Of a stretch of 64,000 bases of DNA, positions 30,060-41,229 are shown piece by piece. Source of the stretch: Porpolomopsis calyptriformis (taxonomy: Eukaryota; Basidiomycota; Agaricomycetes; Agaricales; Hygrophoraceae); contig OX621166.1 of the NCBI GenBank assembly GCA_951640195.1, positions 1,356,501 through 1,420,500 on the forward strand. The letters run 5' to 3'. The translations under genes and the position numbers were made by a program. Position 1 is the first letter of the stretch, and each line of letters starts with the position of its first letter. A model generated the notes under the pieces. It saw nothing but the letters and a program-made list of their open reading frames with translations. It searched no databases and had not been told where the DNA came from.

Positions 30060-31091
30060 TGTCATGATCCCAAACTGATTTGGTATCAAACTTAACCAAA
30101 GATCATGTATTCAGCAAGTAGCATCCTTAGCTCACACATCCTTATCTTATCTTATCTTATCTTATCTTAGATAAGATATCACTGTCCCTCACATATTATC
30201 TTATCTCAGATAAGATACACTACTATCTTTACCTATGCTATCTTATCATGGACAATAGCATTCTCCCCCATTGTTCTCTGAGTCAGAATGACTCATATCC
30301 CATTTGTCTATTGTTCTGTCATCACTCCATTGTTCTCTGAGTCACTATGACTCATATTAATCCCCTCCATTGTTCTCCTCATTGTCTGACTCATGGTGAG
30401 TCACAATTCAAACTCCTCATTATTCTTTTATCCATTGTTCTTATTTCCTATTGTTCTCATTGCCCATTGTTCTCAAACATATATAAAGGGCCCCCTTTTC
30501 ACCAATGAGGAGTTTAGTTCACATTTAGTTCACTTTCAACCCACTTTATCCCTCCCCCCCCACTCTCCCCCTTTTCCCTTGAACTTACCCCTAGTACTCA
30601 GTACCTAGTACCACCTCTTATTGATACTACTTGTCTGTAGTCAATACATCCAATCTAGTCTAGTCTATTAAGCTTATACCCTGTGTGATTTCGCCTAAGC
30701 CCTCTTACGTTAAGAACCAACTTAGGAATCACCCCTTGATGTTTTCTGTAAGTTGAAGATAGCCATTGTGGACTATCTTATCTTACTTCAGCCCCTGCTT
30801 ATTCATCACATTCTCTAAGTCTCAGTCCTTATTGGAGAGACCTCACTGTGATACGTATTCTTCTAAGTCAGCCGTTGACTTCATTCTTATTCTCCCAGTC
30901 AATACTATCCATTGAGTTTGGATAGCCTGTTCATCTGTACATCCTAGCCAAGGATTACTCAAACCCCATCAAAGAAGGAAGTGTCCATTACTCAATCAAT
31001 TCACATCTCCCCCGAACAACTAGGACTTACTTGATTAACGTACAACTCCAGTAGTTCTAGAAGTGAAGTATTTATATTTCACCTGATAACA
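30060..31091 (+). repeat. 1.03-kb LTR-like insertion in the gypsy-B1 tail
   Basis: TGTCATGATCCC to TGATAACA interrupts homology with gypsy-A2. It contains (TTATC)n near 30140-30180, repeated ATTGTTC and GACTCAT motifs, and a TATATAAAGG box near 30480. No long ORF. I could not find a convincing target duplication (GACGG on the left, GCCAA on the right). Confidence 0.65.
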
Positions 31092-31279
31092 GCCAAGGTC
31101 AAATGCTCCGAATGTACCAACTAGTCTCTCCCTTGTCCGCTCTAGAGATCCATTGATGGTACCAATACCATCTCCTGACCTCTCCTTGTTACACGCCTTG
31201 GTGGTTGCTACGAGATTGTTCAAGACATCTCCAACGCCTATTCTAACGTCGTGTGGACACGAATTTGAAGAGACAGTGA

Positions 31280-31669
31280 TGTTACGGTCACTTTGTTTTT
31301 ATTGTCTCACCAACTTTCCTTTTTCGTCTTATCTAATCTTATCTTCGATTCGATCTTATCTTATCTCTCCTTATCTAATCTTTCATCTTATCTCCTCATA
31401 GATTGGAGGTGATAACGCTATTGGTTGACGAAGACGTGCTCCGCAGTGCCTGCACAAGGCTATACAGTGCTGCGCATTAGTCAGCCATTCCATGGATCAT
31501 TGCCATGGTTATCACAATCACAGCCTAGACCTAGGTAGATATAAGTAGAGCACAGAACGCTTGTATCTCCCTAGTTTTCATCCTTCAACATTGTCACCGC
31601 TAGTTTATGCGCTAGCCTCTTCGTTATCCCTTGTTTAAGCAACCTGAGACTCTGACTGCCAACATAACA
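31280..31669 (+). repeat. 3' LTR of gypsy-B1
   Basis: 390 bp. The self-primer region here reads AGTTTTCATCCTTC, two transitions away from the 5' LTR version. Confidence 0.95.
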
Positions 31670-31674
31670 AGAGG

Positions 31675-32284
31675 GCTACTGTTATCTGTCACAGTTGTAA
31701 TTTTTCATCTTCCTTTTCCTTATCTCTATGTATTCCCTTATCTTATTGGGGATTCCCTATAGACTTTCTTCTAGCCTATATCCATATGTGGATATCTTTC
31801 ATTTCTGACTTATGTTTTATCCCTTATAATTTGTTATTAATCCTAATGACTTATCCTTATCTCTAACTTATGTTAAGGCATACTGACTCATTATACTGAT
31901 AAGTAGTTAGTATATAAAGGATACCTTTTATCATATCAGACCTTAAGTCTGATTCCTTATTAGCTATCCCCAATAACAAGGACTTAAAACAATCTCTTAT
32001 CTCTAGAATAGAACACTCAAAGTAAAACATATTCTAAACAACTAGTTTATAACAAGAATCAGACTTCCTTCTGGTTCTCTCCTAACTACTTTACCAAACC
32101 CCACTTTATTATTGTAATCATTGATATCACTACTCAACCCCTAACCCATCTTCATCCTAGCTTCACCTAATAACTCTAATTCTGAACAGTACCAAGATCC
32201 TCTCTCAAGATTAACTTTCTCAACTACTATCTGAGGATAAGAACTTTCTTTCACTTCTAACTTAGAAGAGACACCCACTGTCCC
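31675..32284 (+). repeat. LTR-derived non-coding stretch
   Basis: Has the composition of the other LTRs (TTATC tracts, TATATAAAGG near 31912) and starts TGTTATCTGTCAC at 31680. No ORF of note; the right boundary is unresolved before gypsy-B2 begins at 32285. Confidence 0.5.
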
Positions 32285-32819
32285 TGTTATAGTTATTCCA
32301 ATTTTTTAATATCTTGACTCATTTCCACTCTTTTTGGATCTTATCTTATCTTATCTCTCCTATGTAATCTAATCTTCTATTTATATCCTTGTAGGTTAGA
32401 GGTGATTACACTATTGGCTAGAGATGATGTGCTCCACAGTTGCTGTACAAGGCTGTACAATTGGTTAGCATTTGTTAGCTATTCTATAGATCATTGCTGT
32501 AGCAATCACAATCATGATTGTGACTTAGGTAGATATAAGTAGAGCACAGAACACTTGTACAGTACAATTTCTCATAATGCATAGCCTCCATTCCCCAAAA
32601 TATCTATGCATTATGAGATAGCAATTTGGCTGTAAGGTAACATTTGGTTCTAGCCAAAGCTTATACATTATAAGATTTATGCATTATGAGGCTATGCATT
32701 ATGAGATATTGTACTGTATCTCTTTAGTTTTGATCTTTAACATTGTCACCCCCAGCTCATTAGCTAGGCTCTCTGTGACTTATGTCTGAAGCAACCTGAG
32801 ACATATCTGCCAATATAAC
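32285..32819 (+). repeat. 5' LTR of gypsy-B2, carrying a MITE
   Basis: TGTTATAGTT to CCAATATAACA. It is 535 bp including a 157-bp MITE (32560-32716) plus its duplicated TA; without them the LTR is 376 bp, close to the 390 bp of gypsy-B1. Self-primer AGTTTTGATCTTT lies at 32726-32738. Confidence 0.88.
32560..32716. mobile_element. 157-bp TA-targeted MITE
   Basis: Inverted ends of 27 bp starting CAGTACAATTTCTCATAATG, matching the other end with one difference, flanked by TA (32558-32559, 32717-32718). The gypsy-B1 LTR at 23628-23640 shows the empty site (CACTTGTATCTC). The motif ATGCATTATGAGATA or its complement recurs about five times inside. The non-coding, TA-duplicating structure suggests a Tc1/mariner-type MITE. 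Confidence 0.9.
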
Positions 32820-32832
32820 AGAAGATCAAAAC
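32820..32832 (+). promoter_or_regulatory. self-priming site of gypsy-B2
   Basis: GAAGATCAAAACT abuts the LTR and pairs with LTR positions 32726-32738 at 12 of 13 bases; the mismatch is a transition. The bases differ from gypsy-B1, yet the pairing is kept. Confidence 0.75.
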
Positions 32833-33564
32833 TCTCTTCCTCACCTCACTTCTCTATGCAAGAGCCACTGGACAAGATTTGTCTGACACTAACCATCTTG
32901 TTTTGAGTTATCAAACAAGGCTATTGCTGTTGCCCCTCCAGAATCCCTCAGGCTCCCCCTTGATAGCCTAACCTCTTTCATTTTGAAAACTACAGGAGAC
33001 AATCCCACATGGTATTGAAGTTAACCACTACTATTATGATGAGTCTCTTTTTTGGTTATTATTTCCTTTCTGTGTGCCAATTCTCTTTACTATCATTTTT
33101 GATGCTGCGATTGTCATGCTGTCACAATGTGACTGTTACCCAACCAGTCAAGTTATGGTCACAGGTGTGATGTTTGTTACTCCTTCTTATCTTTCTTATC
33201 TTATCTTTTGCACTTAATCATTGCTTACACAATCGTTCCATGGATTGATTACATATTCACATATTTAGACTCAGCTAGGGTAAATATAGGCAGCTTAGAA
33301 TTGCTTGTACTTCTCTAGGTTGAACCACAACTTGGACTTGCTAACTCCCTAGTTTGCATTAGCTAAGACCTATCTTTGTATCATCACTCTGTGACCAAAG
33401 TATGTATTGGGAATGTGATTAGATTAGTTATTATAAAGGTATGGAATGAAGGTAGAAGGGCAGGTGAAAGGTGGGACCTTTCCAGTCCAGATAGACATCC
33501 AGGTGTGAGGGGATTTGAGGTGAGCTGCGATTCCCGCTCTTGTAGGAGTCTGCGACGCATCCAG

Positions 33565-34180
33565 TGATATGACCCCTCCGTCCCCTGAGCACTGTATATT
33601 CAACTATACGAATACTAGATGCCTACCAAGTCCTTCGAACACGAACTCAAACCCTCCAAACGCTCTCAATAGCTCCCAAATGTCCCGAACGACTTTGAGA
33701 ATCATCGAACGCTCCGAACGCGATTGAAGCTTTCCGAATGCGAATGAAAGAATGAAAGTTTGTATATCAGAGGGAAGACACTATTCAAAGGCATCGGTTC
33801 TCTTCTATTTCTCCCTTTTCATTTGATTCCTTCATTCCCATTTAGTACTTTCCCCTTAGATCATTAGAGAGGCTCCCCTTTTATCATATACATTCAAAGG
33901 GATCCTTGTACTAGAAGATATATATACTGTATGTTGTAGCTAGTGATCCAACAAGTCAGATATTCACTTCTCTCTCGCTCTTGAGTCTAGATCTTCTAAG
34001 ACTTCCTCTCGATTTCCTCTTTCGACTTTCCGATCCTTCCAATTCCCCGATCAATCTCGTTCATGAACGATCGAAGACTCCCTTTTCACGATTATCAATC
34101 ATAGGCTGTGTCAAGACTCTTGATAGTCATCCTCACACCTTGTTCTGTGTTCAGTTCTCATACACAAAGCAGACGTATCA
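33565..34180 (+). repeat. solo LTR-E, copy 3
   Basis: 616 bp, TGATATGACCCC to GACGTATCA, flanked by the perfect 4-bp duplication CCAG (33561-33564, 34181-34184). It is more diverged than the other two copies and relatively rich in TCGAA/CGAAC motifs, so it has kept CpG sites. Confidence 0.82.
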
Positions 34181-34239
34181 CCAGCTCAGCTTGGATACCG
34201 GCCTTGGTAGGAGATGGAGGACTGGTTAGGTGTGTGGGT

Positions 34240-35270
34240 AGGAGGGCATTGTGTATTGGGTGAATTAGGTGTGAAGGGCTAGGAATGCTTGGATGTAGGG
34301 GGCTATGATTTGTGCGTACTTCCAGAGGTAGCAGAGGAAGGTGTTGCTAGCCTAATGGCCTTTAGCTTTCATAACCTCGAAAGGGGTACCTTGGAGGAGG
34401 TACTTGAGGGTTGAGCCAATGCAGATGCAGTGGCCTTAGATGGGTTGAATGCCAGTGTGTTTGGCAGCTTTGGTTAGGGTTGAGAGGAAGGTGGCCTTTG
34501 TGAGGGGACAGAAGGTGTTGCTGTGGTGGTATGTGAAGAGGTGGGCATTGGGGGGGGGTCTGTTGATGGAGAGGTGGTTGTCTAGGGTGTTTTTGGGATC
34601 AGTCGGGCCTGACTGGGGGGCCTAGAATATTTCTTCTCTGTTGAGGGATGTCTTGGTTCTTGGGATGTGAATAACTGTTGCTGGGTAGCCAAAGCAGTCT
34701 TGGAGGTATGATACGTCTGTGGGTTTGACATAGATGGTGGGGTCGAAGGCATTGAGGCATTGGATAGTGAGTTCACTAGTGCATGCTATGCTGAAGAAGG
34801 TGGAGGTGAGGCAGGTGAAGATGGCTGCATAGAGGGGAAGGGAGAGGTCAAGTTAGGTGTGAACAAGGGTCATCCAGTGGATGGTGCATGGGGAGTATTT
34901 CTTCTTTTTGGAGGAGGGGGGGGCGATAGAGGAAGATGCTTTTAGGAGGGCCTCGGTTTCAGTGGGATTGATGTCCCAGGGGAGGCTGTGGAGGATGTGC
35001 CACGCACAGACTCCATAGAGATAGTTTGTGACTGTACTACCTGAATAAGCACCTGCGATAGTTGATAAGAATGAGGTGATAATGGGGGGGCTTGAGGGGG
35101 CACATTGGGATTCTGGGATAGCTTTGGAATCATAGAATATGTGGTAGATGAGGAGGCAGGAGGCATAGGTCTTGTGGGTAGATTCAGCCCAGGCTTGGGT
35201 GATAACCTCCTTGATGCATTGTAAGTTGAGGTTATTTAGGTTAGTTGGGTAACCATTATTATCTAGGGTG
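34240..35270 (-). pseudogene. DIRS-like tyrosine recombinase
   Basis: N-terminal SAM-like core-binding region (STHKTYASCLLIYHIFYD, GSTVTNYLYGVCAWHILH), then the catalytic domain: IPRTKTS, GPTDPKNTLDNHLSINRP and GHCICIGSTLKYLL, ending WKYAQIIAPYIQ with the Tyr candidate. The family pattern is HxxR in GHGIRIG-like context and an Arg near SARVGE; here both positions read Cys (ICIG and IACTSE), each explained by CGN to TGN. In-frame stops are also present. So the recombinase is dead by its catalytic arginines as well as its frame. Identification rests on motif order, not a search. Confidence 0.78.
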
Positions 35271-35689
35271 TTTCAGGCATTGATTAGGTGCCAGAGGCGA
35301 AGCCTGTCCTTGGCGAGATAGTGGGGGCATAGTGTGGAGGAGAGGGGGGTTAGTTGCATGGGGTAGGGGGTGGGTGGGTTTATTAGGATGGTGGGGGTAG
35401 GAAGGCATTTAGACCAATTGAGTCTAGATCTCCCAGTGTTGGGTCTGCATGGACCATGCTTGGGGGTAGTCTTCATTGGTAGGGGGAGAGTTGGAGTGAT
35501 AGGAGGGGATGGGTGGATGGGTTTTGGGAGAGGATGTGGTTGAGGGTGGCATTGAGAAAGTGCGATCTCAGGGGGAGATAAGGGTCTGTCAAAGTTGATG
35601 ATGAAGGGGGATAGTTCATGGGGGATGGGGATGGAGGGAAGGAGGTGGTGTTTTGGGGGGTAGATGCTGTGGGAGGGAGCATTAGTGGG

Positions 35690-36436
35690 GTTCTGGTAGG
35701 TTGAGACATAGTGGGTGATGATATTAGTGTGTGGGGAGGCTATGATATTGTGAATACGTTGGAAGACAAAGTTGGTAGGCCAGTTGCAGCTGCAGCCTTT
35801 CCACCATCCTTCGACCATGCCCCTGTTGTCACCATAAACTTTGATGTGGGATCCTGCATGGCCCAGGGAGATAAGTGATCAGACAAGGAGCTTGAAGCCC
35901 ACAGCTTCTGCCCAGCCAATGTCTTGGCTATTATTTTTCCAACCTGGAATAAGTCTCTAGGTGCACCAGTGGTTGCCAATGATGATCCTGATTCCTGTTC
36001 CGGAGCTGGCATCTGAGAAGGCTGAGGGGTTAATGACTTGATAAGGGCCTGGGACAGGTCTAGAGAGGTTTGGTTGGTTGAGGGTATTTTTCCACTATTG
36101 GAGGTCAGTGGAAGTGTGATGAGGGGGGGTGCATGGAAGGAAAGGACAGTTATTATAGATGGATAGTATGGTCTCCAGTGAGGTGAGGTAGGCATGGCTA
36201 GCAGGGATGACTAGGGAAGCATGGAGGAGTTTGCCGTATAGTTTGCATACTTCCTCAAGGTTGTGGGAGGCCTTGGCTTCCCATGATATGATGGCTGCTA
36301 TCTACTTCTCACATTTTTGGGTTGGGATGGATACAGTGTGAAGGGGGATATCCCATGATAGGCTGATAAAGGGGAAGATGGAGGTGAAAGGAATGTCTTT
36401 GGAGGGCTCCTAGGGGATGCCAAGGGTTTGGGAGAT
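35690..36436 (-). pseudogene. DIRS-like RNase H
   Basis: Continues directly from the RT after a stop. Readable pieces: KLYGKLLHASLVIPASHAYLT, FSDASSGTGIRIIIG (first Asp), DIGWAEAVGFKLLV (Glu), KVYGDNRGMVEGWWKG (Asp) and a trailing HYVSTYQNPTNAPS. This is the RNase H arrangement of basidiomycete RT-recombinase elements. Several stops, such as after CT and near 36301, break the frame. Confidence 0.75.
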
Positions 36437-37654
36437 TTAGTCAATGTCTTGGATGTTGTAAGTGAATTTTGAGTCCTCTGGGGGTCGGGGGGAGTTGTGA
36501 GAGAGGTCGAGGAAAGGGGGGGAGGCATCTTCATCGAATTCTTCAGGGAGGTTGTTAGGCATGGTGTTTCCTTTGTACCAGTATCTGGAGCCTTTCTTGA
36601 GGCAGCTACCATTAAGTTTGATACTGGCGTTCCATTGTTTGTGGAGGTGGTTGTATTCTTGAAGATGTTTGATGGGGATGCAGAAGAAGATGTGGTCATC
36701 CACCCATTTTGAGATGAGGCCAATTCCTTTAGCATGGAATATGTTGGCACTAGCATCTGCCAGATAGTTATAGTTGCCAGCAGAGGAGGCAAGGCCGAAG
36801 CAGCTGTTGGTGTTAATAGCAAATTGGTTGTGTCCTTGGAGGCATATGACCAGGCCTGGCCATTGGTCGGGTCTGATGGGGATGGTGTGGTAGGCTTCTG
36901 CAATGTCATGTACTGTAGCTTGGGAGTCAGGGGGAAGTCTGGATATGAGGAGGGAGATGATGGAAAAGGTGCTCCAAGTGGAGGGGTATAAGGATGAGTT
37001 GATTGCGTGGTTGATGGAGGGTGTAGGGATGGGGGTGTGGGGGAAGGAGAGGTTTTGGATGAGGCAGTATTTGCCTGGCTTGCCTGGCTTTGGGGTGATT
37101 GAGGTTGGGGATGTTTGGAAGGGACCAATGAGTTGTTTGAGTTGGAGTTGGGTGAATAGGCCAATGTAGCATTTGCGTAGGAATTCTTTAGTGATGGCGT
37201 CGGCAAATACTTAGGGAAATTGGATGAGGGAAGGACTGTTTGGTGGGGAAAACATTTGCATGATGTGAGAGATACCTGCGTCGAAGCCAGAGGCAAGGAG
37301 GTGGGGTAAGGTGGGATATTTGTGTATGAGGTTGGTTTCTGTAAGGAGGTAGTGCCATTGGGTGTGTAGGTATAGGATGCGGGGGTTAAGGTGCCTATGC
37401 GTGAGGGCATTTCTGAGCACCATGGTCTGGTTTTCCGCATCCGGAGTATTCATGTTTTGCATCATGGGAGGTGCTGGAACATCCTTGGGTACACTGCCAG
37501 TTGAAGCAGATGGTGTTTCCTTTTGGGTTAATGAGACAATTCTGTTCGTTTCAGTGGATATAGGCTTTGGAGCTGTCCCAGAGGAATTGGGAGGTGCATT
37601 TGGAAATGACATGGGGTTTGCAGCTGAGGCAAATGGCACAGGTGGAGTGGCCAC
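36437..37654 (-). pseudogene. DIRS-like reverse transcriptase with N-terminal extension
   Basis: Key blocks: TPKPGKPGKYCLIQNLSFPH, DIAEAYHTIPIRPDQWPGLV, FAINTNSCFGLASSAGNYN and the catalytic box WVDDHIFF near 36693-36701, intact. The upstream part includes LLASGFDAGISHIMQMF. One TAA at about 37209 separates the extension from the RT. The 380-codon frame at 36298-37440 is a shadow in another frame and has no motif. The RT resembles DIRS-group enzymes rather than LTR elements in block order. Confidence 0.8.
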
Positions 37655-38896
37655 AATGGCCTATACCAGAGGGAAAAACCTAGGTGTTAGAGGGGAATGG
37701 GGGGGGAAGGTAGCAGGGTTTTTTGAGGGGAGGAGAGGTAGAATGGTTGCGGGGGGAGATTGTGGAGGTTGGATAGGGGGGGTTAGGGTAGGGGTGTTTG
37801 GATGAGGAGGATGGGTAGCTGGATATAATGTGGTTGATCTGGTAGTAGTGGGATGGGGGGGAATGGATGATAGGTTGGAGGGGATAGCGTGAGTAGTAGA
37901 TGGTAGTATGAGGGGTAGTGTGACAGGGTAGCAGGTATAGTATAGGGTTAAATGGATAGTGAATGGGTGAGTGGGGAGGGTAGGGAAGAGAAGGGTGTGT
38001 AGCGGGACTAACCTGGTGCATGCCTTCGAGATGTTTAGTGTCCTAGAGGTTGTTGGCTATATGGTGGAGGCAGTTAAGGTTGATGATAGAGATGTCATAT
38101 AGGTTACTAGCTTTGAGATGGTCATACCAGTCATGGCAAGCACTAGATTAGTAGTTGATGAGGATCTGGTCACTGAAAGGTCAACGGCGGTAGTCGTTTA
38201 TCTCAAGGTTGATAACGTATTAGGCAAACATGTTGATATAGGGTTCAGGCCATCCAGCTTTCCTGATGTAGAGGCGGAAGATGGTTTTGGTGATGTTAAG
38301 CTGGAGCTAGGTGAGGGATTGGTTGAGGAGGGTATTGCGTGAGGCTTTTTGGGAGGAAGTAGGGTGGAGGGAAAGTGTGTTATTGATTTTAGTGATGCCA
38401 AAGGTGTCTTCAGCAACGGAATAGGAGTGGAGAGAGGCCTTGGCGCAGCCTTCAAGTGTGAAGTACCATAGTTCCATGTATTTGAGGTTGTCGAGTTTCA
38501 GGAGGGCATATGAGGAGGGGTGGGGGGTGAGGTTGTCAGCAATACATCTGTCAAAGTTGATGTTGATGGGTTTGATGCATTTTTTGTCAGAGGATGGAAG
38601 GGGTTCATCTAGGTTTTGGTCAGGAAGTGATTTGGGGGGGGAGGGGTTTAGTTAGGGTTGTTGCGGGGTTGTGGGTCTTCTTCTTGTTGGGGATTTGGAG
38701 GAGGTTGTTGGATTTGGGTGGCCCAGGTGTTGAGTCTGGTCTAGTGGTCTAGGTTCCAGGTGTCAATGAGGGTTTGGATAGCTTCTTCATTAGTCAGGTT
38801 GTTAGATTGAATAAGAGTATTGTAAACAATTTGGAAGTAGTTTGCTGAGAAGTCAGGAATTATTTCAAGGGCAGGGTCTGTAGCTAGATGTGGCAT
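37655..38896 (-). pseudogene. DIRS-like Gag
   Basis: Start at about 38896 (MPHLATDPALEIIPDF). The middle block has SSYALLKLDNLKYMELWYF and TLEGCAKASLHSYSVAEDTFG. The C-terminal Cys/His-rich part reads GNTICFNWQCTQGC then GKPDHGAQKCP, matching the zinc-binding end of agaricomycete gag-like proteins linked to such elements (family memory). Many stops and shifts, so only a skeleton remains. Confidence 0.65.
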
Positions 38897-39126
38897 AATA
38901 GCAATAGAGAAGTAGATGGATTGGTAAAATGAAAAGGAAGGAAAAGTGAGTGAGGATGGAGCGAACAATAGAGGTAGGATACAAGTGTGACCTGTAAAGT
39001 ATCTACCCCATTGCTTGTACAAAGACTATACTCTAAGACTCCACTCCTACATCTCTGCATGATAGAGTTGTATCATTGGACCTCCTAGAGTAAAGACCTG
39101 AGTCCTGCTTCACACCTAACAGCTAC

Positions 39127-39994
39127 CCTAGACCCATCTTCCTTTGATCCACCCCCATTCTACTCTCCCCATCACCCTTCCCCTCAGGCTTCCTCCACTG
39201 AGCTCATTAGCTACTTGGAGCAGCAAGCCATTGACACCTTAGACCTCAACCAGGCCTAACTCAAAGCTCTTACACTTGAGTTCTCCTAACTCACATTTGA
39301 CCTCACCCCTCCTGCCTCCACCAACCCTTCCCCTGTTTCCTCTTCCTCTTCACTTTCTCTCAACTCATTCTACACTGCTCCTTTACCTCTAGATTCTTCA
39401 GATGACAGTCTTAACCCCTTTGTCAAAATCAAACTACACATGTTTAATTGCGTTCATATCAGGGTTTATTATACCATAGTTCTCATTGCAAATTTTCTCG
39501 CCTCTTCCATTCATGTTTTCTACTGTCATGGATCCTCTAGTCACATGTAGGAGATTCACATTTGAGACAATCTTTTACCACACCTCCCCACCTAGGCTAC
39601 CAACACCCAAGCTTCAGGCTCACAGATGACAAGTTAGACTTCCAGGATGCCATTGATGACTCTGAGATCCACTCACACTTATTATCTCAGATCCTCAATC
39701 CTTCAACTCCCTCTGTCTACTCTATTCTCAGACTGACCACTCTCCCCTCTCCCTGACCACTTAAAGCACCTCTTACATTTGGACACCCCCACTTCCAATG
39801 TACTCTACCCCTTTCACACTCTGCATCCACACCCACAAAAGTAAACCCTCCCACCTCCCCACAATACTGTAACCTCTTCCAGAAACTCTAAAGAACCCTC
39901 CCTAACCCTCTGAATTGAATCCTGCCCCTCATTCCTCAACTCCTCCTTCTTCTTCTCCCCCACCACCTTCAAACCCAAACCTACTTCCCCCCAT
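39127..39994 (+). other. gypsy-B2 leader, second part
   Basis: Parallels gypsy-B1 23950-24895 (Ser/Pro-rich segments, LHMFNCVHIRVYYT, EIHI-TGA-DNL). Stops throughout; no intact ORF. Confidence 0.6.
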
Positions 39995-40980
39995 GCAAAC
40001 AACACTCATAGCCTCCATCTCTAAAACAATCAAACTTGCTCAGCCTGATGTCTTTAATGGTGACAAAAAACTCTACAAGAACTGGTTCTCCTAGGTTATT
40101 ATCTTCCTTCATGGCAGTGAAGTTACTGACCCTGAGAAGATAATCCTAGTTACCCTGTCCTACATGAAGGAAGGAATTGCTGCTGAATGGGCTCAGCAAT
40201 ATGTGGATATATACTTTGGTCACACAAATGCTGCTAGCAACCTGGATGCCCTTGGTCCTTGGAAGGACTTTGTGGACATATTAGATGCCACCTTTATCAA
40301 CTCTGCCATGGAGCAACATGCTTATGAGGAAGTAGAACACTTTTGCAAGGATATTTAGGTATTGTAGACTATTTCATCAAGTTGGAACTCTTGGTCTACC
40401 AAGCTTGTCTCACTAGCCAGGATAAAGAATATATTCAGATCATCAAGAAGAACATCCATCAAGATGTGATTTGGCAAATGTATTTGACCCCACCACTCCC
40501 CACTTCATATGCCAAGTACCACAAGAAGGTGATAGCTATTGGACAGCTCATGGAAACATTCCATGAGCAAGAGTAACATCAACATCTAACTGCCCCCCTT
40601 CCTCATCCCTCTTTCAGGCCATCTGTGCCTCACTTCTAACCCCCACCCCAACAAGATTGTCAGGTGCCCTTAGGTATCATCCATAGTAGTTAGGGCTTGC
40701 CAATGGACCTCAGAAAAATGTAACAGATGAACAAGTGCTACAACTGTGGCCAAGTTGGACATTTCCATTGGGATTGTCCTCAGGAGCTTAAGAAGGTTAA
40801 CATTCATACTCTCCAGCATGAACTGACCCACAATGAGATCTCCAAGCTAGTGAACCTCCTTTCCATAGAGGAGCTTGGCTCAGAGGAACTCACCCCTGAC
40901 CCAATCGATCAGGATTTGGCAACTATCATTAGAGATATGCTCCCTCTATACAATAGAAGCTTATTTGCTTTAGCATTGTA
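39995..40980 (+). pseudogene. gag: gypsy-B2 Gag
   Basis: KTIKLAQPDVFNGDKKLYKN, ILVTLSYMKEGIAAEWAQ, then a frameshift near 40345 and VDYFIKLELLVYQACL. The zinc knuckle is complete (CYNCGQVGHFHWDC near 40735-40776), unlike gypsy-B1. Several stops (about 40576, 40690 and others). Confidence 0.85.
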
Positions 40981-41229
40981 AACAGACAGTACCAGACTTT
41001 CTTCCTTCTCCTCTTTCTTCCCTTTGTAATACTACAACAGCATGTACATTACATAATACCACCAAGTCTGTCAATGAAACTAGTCCTCCACCATCTATGC
41101 CAGATGTGAATGTTAAGTACTCCAAAACCCCTCTAACTCCCATTCCTGAATCATTGTCTCTCCTTTCTGTTAATTCCATCAATATCAACTCTTTTTCTTC
41201 CCCTCTAGAAATTGTAAATACTATTAAGG

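Larger units (their letters stand above)
23348..31669 (+). mobile_element. Ty3/gypsy chromovirus gypsy-B1, full length
   Basis: Both LTRs are 390 bp (23348-23737 and 31280-31669), flanked by a perfect 5-bp duplication AGAGG (23343-23347, 31670-31674). Order: LTR, self-priming site, leader, gag, protease, RT, RNase H, integrase, chromodomain, C-terminal tail, LTR. An unrelated LTR of 1032 bp (30060-31091) sits in the tail. The LTRs differ at about 20 positions by my count, all transitions. Roughly twenty in-frame stops make it non-functional. Confidence 0.95.
33385..39067 (-). mobile_element. DIRS-like retrotransposon (gag, RT, RNase H, tyrosine recombinase)
   Basis: Minus-strand element with gag-like protein, RT/RNase H and a C-terminal tyrosine recombinase in that order, the gene content of DIRS-order elements, which integrate with a recombinase instead of a DDE integrase. 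TTGTATCAT occurs at both edges (33376-33384, 39068-39076). DIRS elements usually make no target duplication, so these may be terminal repeats of the element or a duplication. Solo LTR-E copy 3 sits near its 3' end. Confidence 0.82.
33032..39121 (+). repeat. solo LTR-A inserted in the gypsy-B2 leader, itself split
   Basis: Left part 33032-33384 and right part 39077-39121 together make one LTR-A (TATTATGATGAGTC to CACCTAACA). Flanks ACTAC (33027-33031) and GCTAC (39122-39126) form a 5-bp duplication with one transition. A DIRS-like element occupies the middle. Confidence 0.85.

Noticed and set aside
30140..30240. Repeated TTATC units considered as a CRISPR-like array
   Set aside because: Simple pentanucleotide repeat without distinct spacers, also found in many LTRs here; the context is eukaryotic.
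36298..37440. 380-codon minus-strand frame
   Set aside because: Low-complexity Ser/Pro/Thr product without motifs; the neighbouring frame of the same DNA carries clear RT blocks (PKPGKPGKY, WVDDHIFF), so this is a shadow.
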